In this document: piece after piece, positions 35,869-45,470 of the stretch | How the letters are laid out: every line of letters begins with the position of its first letter | How positions within the stretch are numbered: the first letter of the stretch is position 1 | From: Nitrospira sp. | GTDB taxonomy: Bacteria; Nitrospirota; Nitrospiria; Nitrospirales; Nitrospiraceae | Reading direction: 5' to 3' | Assembly (NCBI GenBank): GCA_024998565.1 | Contig: JACOEM010000013.1 | Location: forward strand, 60,510 to 124,509 | Length of the DNA stretch: 64,000 nucleotides | Made by a program: the position numbers and the translations under genes | Notes under the pieces: model-generated | Told to the model about the DNA's origin: nothing | The model's database searches: none | Seen by the model: the letters and a program-made list of their open reading frames with translations, nothing else

Positions 35869-36745
35869 GTAGTGACTCCTGACCCGCCCGGCGCAGGAAC
35901 GTACGCTCGCGCCTGGACAACGACCGCCCCCTGGCCTCTTCCAATACGCGATCGAATACCCCTTCCGCCGCAAGCGCCCGCAAGGCCTGCACCACGGGAC
36001 GACTGATGATCCCTTCACCTTGCAGAGCATCCAGATAGGCGAAGGCTTCCGACACATCTTCACGCTGCCGCACATAATAGTCTCGCCCGCGACGCTGATT
36101 GCTATAGGCCTCGAACTGTTCGCAAGCCACCAGGATTTCCGCCAACTCCCGAACCCAGGGCTGCGCGCCTTTCAGCTTCTCAGGATAGTAGTAATACAGC
36201 ATGATCCGGCTCATCCATGGCGACCAGGTCACCGCCAACTCACGCAGGCGCGGTTTCACGGCACGCAAGCGGGCGGCCAGTCTGCGGGCGTACCCCAGCC
36301 GCATTTCCACCTGCTCGCAGGCCCAGGCATTCAGTTCGATACCTGCCGCTTCCATTGCGCTTCGATACCGCGAAACAAAGGCCTCGGTTTCCCGCCCGTA
36401 ACGGGTCTCCGGGTGAAGAGCGCGCCATTCACGCGGCCTGGTGGGAATGCCCTGCGCGCGGGCCCAAGACCAGATCCGGCCGAAGAGCCGTCGATCCAAC
36501 CCGGCCCGACCTAGATCATGCAGAATGCAGGCGATCTGATACTGTGTGGCTCGCGCCGGCGGGTGTCCCATGCGCTGAGCCACCGCGGCGCACATCCGGG
36601 CCGTCCGGAGAGCATGCGGGCAATCGTAGCCCTTGATCAGCCGTCCGGGTCGGCGCGGGTCGGGATAGTCATAGAGATGCAGCAGTTGAGAAACGAGTGT
36701 CCGCGGAACAAGCAGCGGAGGGGACGTCATACGTGTAGGTGCCAT
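35858..36745 (-). CDS. HD-domain phosphohydrolase-like protein
   Basis: About 295 residues with metal-binding HD features: a first histidine in YDCPHALRTARM, the HD pair in ACILHDLGRAGLD and a following HPETRYGRE block that recalls the HPxxG part of HD-GYP domains. The second half is helical and Arg-rich. The nucleotide substrate is unknown. The frame opens further upstream, but a good promoter at 36811-36782 lies inside that extension, so the start at 36745 (or 36730) is preferred. First gene of the HD-yjbQ-htrA unit. Confidence 0.75.
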   Translation of the reverse strand: MAPTRMTSPPLLVPRTLVSQLLHLYDYPDPRRPGRLIKGYDCPHALRTARMCAAVAQRMGHPPARATQYQIACILHDLGRAGLDRRLFGRIWSWARAQGIPTRPREWRALHPETRYGRETEAFVSRYRSAMEAAGIELNAWACEQVEMRLGYARRLAARLRAVKPRLRELAVTWSPWMSRIMLYYYYPEKLKGAQPWVRELAEILVACEQFEAYSNQRRGRDYYVRQREDVSEAFAYLDALQGEGIISRPVVQALRALAAEGVFDRVLEEARGRSLSRRERTFLRRAGQESLHAG

Positions 36746-36781
36746 GCAGGGGTGACGAGTCGCAGTCGATGATCGAACGGC

Positions 36782-36811
36782 AGAATATCGTCCGTGAAAA
36801 GAACGTGTCAA
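36782..36811 (-). promoter_or_regulatory. Promoter of the HD-yjbQ-htrA unit
   Basis: On the minus strand TTGACA (36811-36806) and TATTCT (36787-36782) with an 18-base spacer. Transcription would start near 36775, about 30 bases before the ATG at 36745. Confidence 0.65.
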
Positions 36812-36903
36812 GCAAACCACGACCCGGGCAGAGGATTTCCTCGCACTCACTGCGGGGCTTTGTTATTCTGAGAGCGATGCTGACCGACAACCGGGAGGGG
36901 ATC

Positions 36904-37527
36904 ATGGCGAAGACGCGGTCCATGCACATTGTTGTGGGAAGCGCCTGCCTCCTACTGGCCCAAGCCTTCACTCCCCTGTTCGCCGCTGCAGCCGAACTGG
37001 TCGATTTGAGCGGCAAAGCCGCCGCCTTCGTCACCCTGCGCAGTCGGGATAATTTTTCGAGCGAATACCGGTACGATGTGACGGTCCGCAACAATTCCGC
37101 CGATCTCTTCATCGCCGACTCCCTCATCATCGTCCTGGATCGCATTACCAATATCGGCGGGCAGGATCGTGAGAACCTGACCGGCGAATCCCTCCTGAAC
37201 CGAATGGAAATCATCGGCCAGGACGGCACCACTGAGGACGGAAGACCGTTCTTTCGCGTCCCGCAAGGATCGGGGCCTGACCTCACCCCGAACAGCGAGA
37301 GCCTCCCTGTGACCGTCCGCATCCGGAACCGGGACTATGTCGCGGTCTTTACCCCGTCTTTCCGGGTCATGGGGCAAAAACGGGACGCACCTAAACAGAA
37401 AAACACGGCGGCGGCCGCTGCCGCCGCGGCCGCACCGCACAAGGCCACCACGGACAAGCTGATTCAACTCCTGATCAAGAAGGGCCTGATCACGCCGCAG
37501 GAAGCCCAGTCTCTGAGCCAACCATGA
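36904..37527 (+). CDS. Secreted protein, unknown
   Basis: A 207-residue protein with a clear signal peptide (IVVGSACLLLAQAFTPLFAA, cleavage after AAA). The body resembles a beta-sandwich: VTLRSRDNFSSEYRYDVTVR and LPVTVRIRNRDYVAVFTPSF. A polyalanine linker near residue 170 leads to a small helical tail (DKLIQLLIKKGLITPQEAQSL), a motif often seen as a short C-terminal module in outer-membrane proteins. The ATG at 36904 has GGGAGGGG upstream. Its stop overlaps the HIT gene start. Confidence 0.75.
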   Translation: MAKTRSMHIVVGSACLLLAQAFTPLFAAAAELVDLSGKAAAFVTLRSRDNFSSEYRYDVTVRNNSADLFIADSLIIVLDRITNIGGQDRENLTGESLLNRMEIIGQDGTTEDGRPFFRVPQGSGPDLTPNSESLPVTVRIRNRDYVAVFTPSFRVMGQKRDAPKQKNTAAAAAAAAAPHKATTDKLIQLLIKKGLITPQEAQSLSQP

Positions 37528-37973
37528 GCCCCCCAGTCTGCAAGGCCTGTGTCGGCACCTGGCCCAGCCGGGAACAGTTCATCGCCGATTGCGGACTCAC
37601 CCGGGCCTACCTGCATGACGATCAGTTCTTCCCAGGCTGGACCGTGCTCGTCCTGAAACGCCACGCCACGGAACTCTTCCACCTCTCTCGCGACGAACGC
37701 AGTCGGCTCATAGATGAAGTGTCCGGGGTCGCGGCCCTGCTCGCGCAAGAGTGGCAGGCGGTGAAGATCAATTATGAATTGCTCGGTAACCAGCTCCCGC
37801 ATATCCATTGGCATCTGATTCCGCGCCTTCCTCGGGATCCCGCGCCGCTCGAACCGGTGTGGCGTATTGCACACGAACCGGTTCGACTTGAACCGACCGC
37901 ACTCGCTTCGGAAATCGACCGTCTCAGAAACATCTGGCCGTTTCATCCAAACCAGTCCGCCCTAAACCCCTGA
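37524..37973 (+). CDS. HIT-family nucleotide hydrolase/transferase
   Basis: Histidine-triad protein of 149 residues. The catalytic motif HIHWHLIPR is present near residue 92, preceded by the usual YELLGNQLP. Substrates of the family are nucleoside phosphoramidates or dinucleotide polyphosphates; this member cannot be narrowed. An N-terminal pair VCKACVG could help bind zinc. ATGA overlap with the secreted protein gene upstream. Confidence 0.9.
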   Translation: MSPPVCKACVGTWPSREQFIADCGLTRAYLHDDQFFPGWTVLVLKRHATELFHLSRDERSRLIDEVSGVAALLAQEWQAVKINYELLGNQLPHIHWHLIPRLPRDPAPLEPVWRIAHEPVRLEPTALASEIDRLRNIWPFHPNQSALNP

Positions 37974-37991
37974 GGTCCTCGACTGGTCGCG

Positions 37992-38654
37992 ATGTCGAAT
38001 CAACCTGCCCTACCAAGCGCAAGGAGGCCCCGCACATTCCTTGGGGCCCTGCTCTGGTCTCTGCCGCTGCACGTGCTTGCCTCGATCGCCGTCGTCGGAG
38101 GGGCTGCCGCCTATTACAGCAGCACGGTATCCTCCCATGGCACCTGGGCCATAGTCGGAAGCTGGTCGCTGACGGCCCTCTACGTTGTCGGTGCCCTGAT
38201 CGGCGGCGCCCTTGCGGGGGTGTTGAGCGCAGCCCAACAGACGGTAGAGCGGCTGGAACTCACGCTCCGGGACTGGCTCCATGCCTTGCCTGCCATGCAG
38301 TCGGCGTCCACTTCGCCAGGACGAAGTCTTGCCGCGGCTCGCCAGGAATACGAAGCCATGGTCGACCGATGCGTGACTCAGACCGCCGGCCGTCTGAGAC
38401 TTCCGCGCTGGCTCGAAAGGCTGATTCGCGCAGCGCTGCAGGGCGTGGTTGTGGATCGGTTCATGACCTCCTGCGCGGACCGGGGACTCAACCTGGTCGC
38501 CCCGCAGGAATTCAGAAACTGGTTGCTGGCGGAAGGCGTCAGCCTGGGGTTCATGCCGGTTCAGGATCAATTGTCCTGGTGGCGCTACCTGATACTGGGC
38601 CTCCTGGCTCTGCTGGTCGCGATGGTCCTCGCGCTCGCATTCCTCAACCATTGA
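37992..38654 (+). CDS. Membrane protein, unknown
   Basis: A 220-residue protein with three likely membrane helices: SLPLHVLASIAVVGGAAAYY, ALYVVGALIGGALAGVLSA and the C-terminal YLILGLLALLVAMVLALAFL. The middle part (about residues 85-185) is soluble and helical. It follows the HIT gene by 18 bases and may be cotranscribed. No domain was recognised. Confidence 0.75.
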   Translation: MSNQPALPSARRPRTFLGALLWSLPLHVLASIAVVGGAAAYYSSTVSSHGTWAIVGSWSLTALYVVGALIGGALAGVLSAAQQTVERLELTLRDWLHALPAMQSASTSPGRSLAAARQEYEAMVDRCVTQTAGRLRLPRWLERLIRAALQGVVVDRFMTSCADRGLNLVAPQEFRNWLLAEGVSLGFMPVQDQLSWWRYLILGLLALLVAMVLALAFLNH

Positions 38655-38768
38655 ATGCTCCCCGCACCTCATCCACGACACAGGTTCCATGCGAGATTCC
38701 GTGGAATTTCCGCTTCGTCTATGTGTATAAAGGAACGTCTCTTTTCATGCGGAGGATTGTCGGCGCCT

Positions 38769-40043
38769 ATGTTTCTGCTCCACGCCACCAAGGGAGGGTG
38801 GCCTTTGATCCTGGCCCTGGCGTTGCTCATTCACCCGGCTTGGGCCGGCGCGCAAGAAGACCCTACCGCGATCCCCGCGCCGGAACCGATTCGAGAAGAA
38901 CCGCTTCCCTCTGAATCCGTCGCGCAGCCGGCATTGCCGACGCCGATTCCAGCGCCCGTGCCACTCAGCCTGTTGGAGACCCTGACCCAGGCCCGCCAAG
39001 CCCTACACCTCGAACCCGATGCCCAGGAGCCACGCCTCACGCTGGGCAGAACCCTTTTCCAGCTGGGCGATACCGATGGCGCCATCGACGAATACCGGAC
39101 CGCCCTGCGATTCCATCCGACCGTTGCGCAGGCTCATCTCGATTTGGGCACGGCGCTCATGGCCAAGCAAGACTGGCGCAACGCCATGACGGAACTCCAG
39201 GAAGCCGTCCGCCTCGATCCGACCCTCGTGCAGGCGCACTACAGCATGGGGACGATCCATTACACCCGCGGCAATGTACAATCGGCCATCAAGGCCTATC
39301 AGGAAGCCCTGCGGCTCAAAGCGGACTTTGCCGAAGCCCACTACCGCCTCGGACTGGTCTTGAAAGTGGCGGGACGGGACAAGGACGCGGCGCAGGAACT
39401 GGAAGCCGCCGCGCTGGCAGGATTGACCAAAGCCCAATACTTTCTCGGTAACGCCTACCGCTCAGGCCAGGGCGTGGAGAAGAGCCAGATCATGGCCATC
39501 ACCTGGTGGGCGCGGGCCTTTGAGCAGGGTTTGCCGGAAGCAGCGCAGGCCCTGACCCAACTCCGGCGGCTGGCAGCGGTCAAAGGCACCCTGCAGACAA
39601 AACAATCCAAGGCGGCGGCTGAGGCCTTCAAAAATTATTGCGATCAGCTCTGGCTGGATTTCCCCGATCTGGATCGGGGGGACCAGGCCACGGAAACCGT
39701 CGGCACCACACTCCTCAAACAAGGGCGCACAGGCGAAGCCCTGCCGGTGCTGCTGCGGGAAGCCTATGCGCTCAACGACATCTCGCACGCGGCACTGGTC
39801 CAACTCTACGAGCAGGGACTCGACGGACAACTTCCCCCCCACGGCCAATGGATTCTGAGTTATCTGGAATCCACCGCAGCCGATGGCGCGATTCCTTCAC
39901 GCACAGCCCTGGCTCGCATCTACGCCAAAGGGCTCGGCCTGGCACCGGACCTCGCCAAGGCCAAAAGTTATCTGAAGGGGATGCCGCGGGAAGAGGTCAA
40001 ACGTATTCTTGACGAAATCACCCCTGAGACTCCAAAACCGTAG
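38769..40043 (+). CDS. Exported TPR/Sel1 repeat protein
   Basis: About 424 residues: signal peptide (LILALALLIHPAWAGAQ), a Pro-rich linker, then several tetratricopeptide repeats (YRTALRFHPTVAQAHLDLG, LQEAVRLDPTLVQAHYSMG, YQEALRLKADFAEAHYRLG) followed by Sel1-type repeats (YFLGNAYRSGQGVEKS, LARIYAKGLGLAPDLAKAK). It is probably a periplasmic scaffold. The frame starts earlier (38655), but the ATG at 38769 begins the signal peptide; GGAGGA lies 13 bases upstream. Confidence 0.82.
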   Translation: MFLLHATKGGWPLILALALLIHPAWAGAQEDPTAIPAPEPIREEPLPSESVAQPALPTPIPAPVPLSLLETLTQARQALHLEPDAQEPRLTLGRTLFQLGDTDGAIDEYRTALRFHPTVAQAHLDLGTALMAKQDWRNAMTELQEAVRLDPTLVQAHYSMGTIHYTRGNVQSAIKAYQEALRLKADFAEAHYRLGLVLKVAGRDKDAAQELEAAALAGLTKAQYFLGNAYRSGQGVEKSQIMAITWWARAFEQGLPEAAQALTQLRRLAAVKGTLQTKQSKAAAEAFKNYCDQLWLDFPDLDRGDQATETVGTTLLKQGRTGEALPVLLREAYALNDISHAALVQLYEQGLDGQLPPHGQWILSYLESTAADGAIPSRTALARIYAKGLGLAPDLAKAKSYLKGMPREEVKRILDEITPETPKP

Positions 40044-40221
40044 TAAGCTGTTGGACATGATTTCAATGGCCTCGACATGCCGGACGGTATGTCTCACGGG
40101 CAGGAGCAGAACCGCTCGCAGGATGTTCACACAGTCCGCTCGACCCAACCCACTGCCCCATGCGGGCGATGGATGCGGGCACCGACGAACCTGTTCATCA
40201 TCCCGCTAGTCGCCACGACCC

Positions 40222-42927
40222 ATGCAAATAGCCACTCGCCTGTTCGTCAGGAATGTCTGGCTGCAAGCCGTCGTCATGGCGCTGGCTTCCGTCGCCCTCA
40301 CCGAAATCCTATGGGCGCCGGCGCCCGTGACTTACCACGCGCTCGAATGGGCCCCCTACGACACGTGGATGGGGCTCCGCGCACAACCGACCCCCGACTC
40401 GCACCTGCTGCTGGTCGTGAGAGATCAGGCCAGCGAACAACAGTTCGGCACCGGTCTGTGGGATCGCAGTCTTCCGGCCAGGCTCATTGCGGGTTTGCAC
40501 GATGCGGGAGCGGCAGCGATCGGGATCGATATTCCGCTCGACCTCCCGAGCCCTCCCAACCTCGGCGGCGCCGTCAGTGACGCCTTACTGACCGAAGCAG
40601 TGACATCCGCCGGAACCGTCTCCTATCCCGCATTGTCGACGGCTCCGGGCGAACAGGAGACGGCCCTCTCCGCCGTCCCCGCACACAGCCTCACGCCGCG
40701 CCGAAGCGCCATACAGCCGGCTCTGGACCCTGATCGCATTGTGCGACGGGCCGGGCTCTTTCGCGGCGCCGGGACGGACGAACTCCCCGCCCTGGGCTTC
40801 TCCTTAGCGGCCACATTCTGGCAAGTGCCCCTCGATCAGGTGGAACGCCGCACCGGACAGGTTCGGGTGCAGAACGCACGGTGGCCCGGTGGGAGGACGA
40901 GTACCCTGTCGATGCCGCTCGACCGCCAGGGCCGGCTCCTGCTCAATTTCTCCGGACAGCTACTTCCCGCCGCTTTCGACACCGTCACCGTGCTGGAACT
41001 TTCCCACCTCCTCGACCGGAAGGATAATGAAACGCTCGGCACGCTGGTCAACGGCAAGGTCGTCTTCTTACTGACGCAACCGCACACTCAAGCGGAGCGT
41101 ACCCTTCCTTCCGGCGAGGATGCTTCAGACATGCTCATTCAGGCGCACCTACTCCACACACTACTCACGCAAGACTGGATACGTGAGTTTTCTCCGATAC
41201 AACGACTCCTGTTGACCATTGCCCTCTGTCTCTGTGTCGCCTGGATGGTCCTCCGGTGGCCTGATGGGAAGGGACTCCTCCTAGGCACCGGCAGCCTCCT
41301 GCTCTATCTGGCCATCAGTCTGGCTTCGCTCACCGAGACCCATTGGGTCCTGCCGTTTGTGATGCCTGTCACCGCCGCTCTCACTGTGCTGGTGGCGACC
41401 AGCTTACTGGGGCAGATCGTCGCAACCCGACGCCTGGCATTATTGGAACAGGACATGCTGCAGGTTCAGCAGAATCTGGTGGCGGTTCGCGAAGCACTGA
41501 TTTACCGGGAGACAGCAGTGGAATCCCTGGAAGAAGACCTGGAATCGGCCCGCGCCGGCATGTCTCATTCGGCCTCCAGGGAAGCTGAATCGACGAGACT
41601 CGCCGCCGAGCTGCAGCTCAAAATCGCCGATGCCCAGGCGCAAGAAGAAGCTACGCGGGAGCGGATGGAAGAGCTCGAACGGCAGCTTCAGGGCATGCGA
41701 GCCGCGACGATCGCTTCAGCGCCTCTGGGAAATGCAGAACAGGAACTCCTGCGCCGGGAATGCGGGCAGTTGGGCATCATCACCAGAACCGCTGCCATCC
41801 TGGCCATGTTTCGCGATCTCAAGAAAGGCGCCCGCTCCACCGTCACGGTCCTCATCACCGGCGAGCCGGGAACAGGCAAAGAGTTGTTCGCGCGCGCCGT
41901 GCACCGTCTGAGCCCGCGGGCACCGAAGCCGTTCATCGCCGTCAACATGGCGGCGATCTCCCCGGAACTCTTCGAGAGTGAACTCTTCGGCCACGTGCGA
42001 GGTAGCTTCACCGGCGCACTGACGGATCGCAAGGGCTATTTCGAACTCGCGCATCACGGCACCATCTTTCTGGACGAAATCGGCGATCTTCGCCTCGACC
42101 ATCAAAGCAAACTGCTGCGTGTGCTGCAGGATCGGACCTTCTATCGCGTCGGCGCGACGACTCCGACCACGGTCGATGTCCGTATCGTGGCGGCGACCAA
42201 CAAAGATCTTCAACGCGGGGTGTCGGAAGGCTGGTTCCGCGAGGACCTGTATTTTCGGCTCAAAGGCCTCGTCCTGCACCTGCCGCCGCTGCGGGACCGG
42301 CCCGATGACATTCCGCCCCTCGCAGAAGCCTGTGTGCAAGAAGCGGCCAAGCAGCCGGCCCACGCGAACCTCCGGCTCTCGGAAGACGCGATGGCGACGC
42401 TCCGGCAGCACGCCTGGAAAGGCAACGTGCGGGAGCTCCTCCAGTGTCTCGAACAGGCGATCGCGCTCACCGACGGACCGATCATCACCACAGCCGACCT
42501 CCGCCTCTCGGGGCAGCCCTCGCCCACCGCCGTCGTGACCGGAGCCGAACCGCTCCTCCCCGATCCGGCCGGCGACGTCGCCGTGCTGAACCAGCTGCGC
42601 CAACACCGGTTCGATATGCAGGCGACAGCCAAGGCCCTGGGATGGGATCGCAGCACCGTCACACAGCGGCTGAAGGGCCTCTGTTTTCAGGCACTCGTGG
42701 AATCGGGAAGAGATCAGGCAAAAGCAGCTTCGGCCCTGGCAGGCGATCCATCGTTACTCCGCACCGTCGAACTCAAGCTGATGGACTATTACGGACATCT
42801 GCTGGAAACGATCACACCGTTCACCACTGCGGAAGAAGCCCTGCTCGATTGTAAGCGTCGCTTCAAGAACCTCCCCGAACGGCATTTCAAATCCGTCGAA
42901 GCCCTGGTCCGTCAACATTTCGGGTAG
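40222..42927 (+). CDS. CHASE2 sensor-sigma54 activator fusion
   Basis: A 901-residue membrane-bound transcription activator. Residues 1-310 are an N-terminal membrane anchor and an extracytoplasmic CHASE2-like domain (GIDIPLDLPS, VVFLLTQPHTQAERTLPSG), then three membrane helices, a coiled coil (about 420-515), and the sigma54-interaction AAA module: GEPGTGKE near 548, GSFTGA near 594 (canonical GAFTGA with Ala to Ser), FLDEIGDL near 617 and the R-finger region FYRVG. A Fis-type DNA-binding helix pair follows (MQATAKALGWDRSTVTQRL), then an unusual extra about 75-residue helical tail. No kinase or receiver domain lies between sensor and AAA domain. Confidence 0.88.
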   Translation: MQIATRLFVRNVWLQAVVMALASVALTEILWAPAPVTYHALEWAPYDTWMGLRAQPTPDSHLLLVVRDQASEQQFGTGLWDRSLPARLIAGLHDAGAAAIGIDIPLDLPSPPNLGGAVSDALLTEAVTSAGTVSYPALSTAPGEQETALSAVPAHSLTPRRSAIQPALDPDRIVRRAGLFRGAGTDELPALGFSLAATFWQVPLDQVERRTGQVRVQNARWPGGRTSTLSMPLDRQGRLLLNFSGQLLPAAFDTVTVLELSHLLDRKDNETLGTLVNGKVVFLLTQPHTQAERTLPSGEDASDMLIQAHLLHTLLTQDWIREFSPIQRLLLTIALCLCVAWMVLRWPDGKGLLLGTGSLLLYLAISLASLTETHWVLPFVMPVTAALTVLVATSLLGQIVATRRLALLEQDMLQVQQNLVAVREALIYRETAVESLEEDLESARAGMSHSASREAESTRLAAELQLKIADAQAQEEATRERMEELERQLQGMRAATIASAPLGNAEQELLRRECGQLGIITRTAAILAMFRDLKKGARSTVTVLITGEPGTGKELFARAVHRLSPRAPKPFIAVNMAAISPELFESELFGHVRGSFTGALTDRKGYFELAHHGTIFLDEIGDLRLDHQSKLLRVLQDRTFYRVGATTPTTVDVRIVAATNKDLQRGVSEGWFREDLYFRLKGLVLHLPPLRDRPDDIPPLAEACVQEAAKQPAHANLRLSEDAMATLRQHAWKGNVRELLQCLEQAIALTDGPIITTADLRLSGQPSPTAVVTGAEPLLPDPAGDVAVLNQLRQHRFDMQATAKALGWDRSTVTQRLKGLCFQALVESGRDQAKAASALAGDPSLLRTVELKLMDYYGHLLETITPFTTAEEALLDCKRRFKNLPERHFKSVEALVRQHFG

Positions 42928-43034
42928 AATGCCTCGACGCGCCGACGCTCATTCCCAACCAGAACCCTCTTGAGGAGACACCACTTGTCAGACATTCGTT
43001 TAAGCGGACGACGCACCGCGAACAAGGTCCTGTC

Positions 43035-44156
43035 GTGAGCGCACTTCCGCTGGTACGCTGGACCGAAGCAGGGCAGGCCTGCTCCGCACGCTGGCGCTCG
43101 GAATGGGGAGCTCCGCCGCCCGCACGCCTAACTATTGCGGACGACAGCATGACCGCCGACGCGGCCCACCGCCTGGCCTGCGAAGGAACCGCGCTGCTCT
43201 GGCGGGGCGATTTCCAGAATGCCCGACAGATCCTCAACGCCATGGCACGAAGAGCCGACCGCCATCCTCCCAAACCTGGCACCTCGCCGGCAGAGTCCTT
43301 CCATTTTCATCGACAGACCCAGTCCCGTCGGGCGCGCATCCTCGGCATGCTCCTGGTGCCGCTTGAAGAGGACTACGCAATTCCGCTCCGCCGCGCTCCC
43401 GATCTCCGACTCGCCTGCACGGAGGCCTACGGTCCCGGTGAAGGGCAGGCCTTGGTGTCGCTGCGAGAACTCCTGGGACTGGTGGGTGCGCATGAATGGC
43501 GTAAGAACGGGATTGTCGTCCCTGCCCTCGGCGATCGCATCCATCCCCACTATGGCGTGTTTTCACCGATTCGCAGCGAGTATGTAGACCTGGTGGCCGA
43601 TGCGCCGCTGCCTTCCAATGCCCTCGCCTTCGACATCGGAACCGGCACCGGCGTGTTGGCGGCGATCCTCGCCCGGCGAGGGATCGCGCGGATTGTTGCT
43701 ACCGACCAGGATCCTCGCGCATTGACCTGTGCCCGCGCGAATCTTGAGCGATTGGGGCTCATGGATCGGGTGGAAGTGGTGCAAGCGGATCTCTTTCCCG
43801 AGGGCAGGGCGCCACTCGTGGTCTGCAACCCGCCTTGGGTGCCGGCACGGCCGACCTCCCCGATCGAACAGGCGATCTACGATCCTGAGAGTCGCATGTT
43901 GACCGGATTTCTCAACGAGCTGGCCGCTCACCTGGAACCGGGAGGAGAAGGCTGGCTCCTGCTGTCCGACCTGGCCGAACATCTGGAGTTGAGAACCAGG
44001 GCGGAGTTGCTCGCCATGTTCGATCAGGCCGGGCTCGTCGTCCTCGGCAAGACCGATATCCGGCCGCATCATCCCCGCGCCTCCGATCAGGCCGACCCGC
44101 TCCGCGCCGCCCGCGCGGCGGAGATCACATCGCTCTGGAGACTGGCGATTCGATGA
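43035..44156 (+). CDS. Class I SAM-dependent methyltransferase with NPPW motif
   Basis: A 373-residue protein with an N-terminal domain of about 190 residues and a Rossmann methyltransferase domain: AFDIGTGTGVLAAILARR near residue 200, VVQADLFP and VVCNPPWVPAR. The NPPW motif is that of N-methyltransferases acting on RNA bases or protein glutamine (RsmC, RlmG, PrmC relatives). Target unknown. GTG start; no clear ribosome site. It lies after the CHASE2-sigma54 gene in the same direction. Confidence 0.85.
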   Translation: MSALPLVRWTEAGQACSARWRSEWGAPPPARLTIADDSMTADAAHRLACEGTALLWRGDFQNARQILNAMARRADRHPPKPGTSPAESFHFHRQTQSRRARILGMLLVPLEEDYAIPLRRAPDLRLACTEAYGPGEGQALVSLRELLGLVGAHEWRKNGIVVPALGDRIHPHYGVFSPIRSEYVDLVADAPLPSNALAFDIGTGTGVLAAILARRGIARIVATDQDPRALTCARANLERLGLMDRVEVVQADLFPEGRAPLVVCNPPWVPARPTSPIEQAIYDPESRMLTGFLNELAAHLEPGGEGWLLLSDLAEHLELRTRAELLAMFDQAGLVVLGKTDIRPHHPRASDQADPLRAARAAEITSLWRLAIR

Positions 44157-44195
44157 GCGAAGTTCGCTCAGGAGGAATGGCGACAGTCGGCTGAA

Positions 44196-45008
44196 TCAGG
44201 GGGTGAGACTCACGGGAAACGGCTTCGCCGGGGGACAGTGGCGGAATGCGCAGGGCTTGCCGGGCGACCACCTTCGCACCTGTACTTCCTTCATTTGGCA
44301 CAGTGTTCGAGTGGTGCCCCCCTTTGCTTCATAAATACTCAGGGTAACGCTCTCGCGCTCGTCTCCACTGTCCGCGTCGTTCCAACGATCGAAATACGTT
44401 TCCCCCTTGTAGCTGAAGACGCCATACAGCTGGTAATTGGTCGTACCGGCCACCCTTCCATCGTGGCGCGGGTTCTGAACCACGAGGTCGGTCAGCGCGC
44501 GATCGATGCCACTGAGATTCTCATTGAGCACCACAATGGGAGCAGAATAGGGTTGACCGACGGAACTCCCATTCCTCAGCTTGCAGAGCGCCGAATGGAG
44601 CTTCAGCACCGGCTCCGCCTTCCCGTCGTTGTTGATATCAACCTGGGCCCAATAGGCCCAGGGTTCCTCCCTTGTACCGATTCTTCGTACCGGATCCGCG
44701 TATTGATCGTCACCCGAAGTGTATCTGTCCGCGGAGAACTCGTCACCGGTTGCCAGATACCGTAGCACTCGTTCCATCGCACCGATATGGCCCCCCACAT
44801 CGAACGGCTTCCACTCGGGAGCCTCCAGTCCAAGTTGATCGCTATAATCCCGCTCACAAGCCGGATGCACGGTCATCCGTTCCAGATTGCGTTTGCACGT
44901 TTCGCATACGTCCACCTGCTCGCCGAGGATCAACTGGTAATCCCCCGCCTGTGCCAAGGGGAACATCGCAGCCCACATCAGCAACAACAGTAAAAGAGAC
45001 TTTTTCAC
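44196..45008 (-). CDS. Exported protein, unknown
   Basis: A 270-residue protein with a signal peptide (SLLLLLLMWAAMFPLAQA). The mature part has a CETCKRN pair, further cysteines, and DINNDGKAEPVLKL, which resembles calcium-loop or FG-GAP style segments. GTG start with AGGAG seven bases upstream. It stands alone on the minus strand between the methyltransferase and the sortase cluster. No family was recognised. Confidence 0.72.
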   Translation of the reverse strand: MKKSLLLLLLMWAAMFPLAQAGDYQLILGEQVDVCETCKRNLERMTVHPACERDYSDQLGLEAPEWKPFDVGGHIGAMERVLRYLATGDEFSADRYTSGDDQYADPVRRIGTREEPWAYWAQVDINNDGKAEPVLKLHSALCKLRNGSSVGQPYSAPIVVLNENLSGIDRALTDLVVQNPRHDGRVAGTTNYQLYGVFSYKGETYFDRWNDADSGDERESVTLSIYEAKGGTTRTLCQMKEVQVRRWSPGKPCAFRHCPPAKPFPVSLTP

Positions 45009-45188
45009 TCAACGACTCCTCGCGCCCTATCCCTGTTCCGAACAGGTGTCGGCGGCTTTCCGGGCCATGTTACCGCAGCAGCGGACACTCGCAAAACATT
45101 TCCAACAACGACGCCATGGCCGGATAGCTTCCCTTCGCGAGAAGTACCCGGTCGATTTTTTCTTCCATCTCATCTACCAGGCTTCCTG

Positions 45189-45208
45189 ATGCGGGGCTAT
45201 CCCCGCAT
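45189..45208. repeat. Perfect hairpin with nearby repeated arms
   Basis: ATGCGGGG-CTAT-CCCCGCAT (45189-45208). The arm sequence recurs as CCCCGC at 45209 and CCCCGCATGAG at 45219 onward. It lies in the 460-base gene-free stretch 45009-45470. No T-run follows on either strand, so it is not a good terminator. Confidence 0.6.
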
Positions 45209-45312
45209 CCCCGCTGATCCCCGCATGAGACGCTGCTTTCTCGCATCGGCAGCGTTTTCGCAACTCTTTGTTTTAAATACTTTTTCCATTCATCAGCCGG
45301 ATTGGATCAGCT

Positions 45313-45328
45313 GGCCTTCGCCTTGCTC
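45313..45328 (+). promoter_or_regulatory. Possible sigma54 promoter upstream of the sortase cluster
   Basis: TGGCCTTCGCCTTGCT matches the sigma54 pattern TGGC-N8-TTGCW with GG and GC at the required spacing, although the A and C after TGGC differ from consensus. An AT-rich tract lies 25-60 bases upstream. It is about 140 bases before the first gene of the cluster and a membrane-bound sigma54 activator is encoded about 2.4 kb upstream. Confidence 0.4.
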
Positions 45329-45470
45329 TACGCACCGGCCAACGGCGGGTAGCCCGGCAGGAAGGAGGTGAGCATCAACAAGCCGGCCCCGCAGGAACAG
45401 ACAGCCGATTCATCGATCAGTCACCTGGGGCCGGGGGCATCCCGGCCCACAACACAAGGAGCAGGCGATC

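Noticed and set aside
45189..45208. Hairpin considered as a terminator for the exported protein or sortase region
   Set aside because: No T-run on either strand and the adjacent genes point away or start well downstream; kept only as a repeat.
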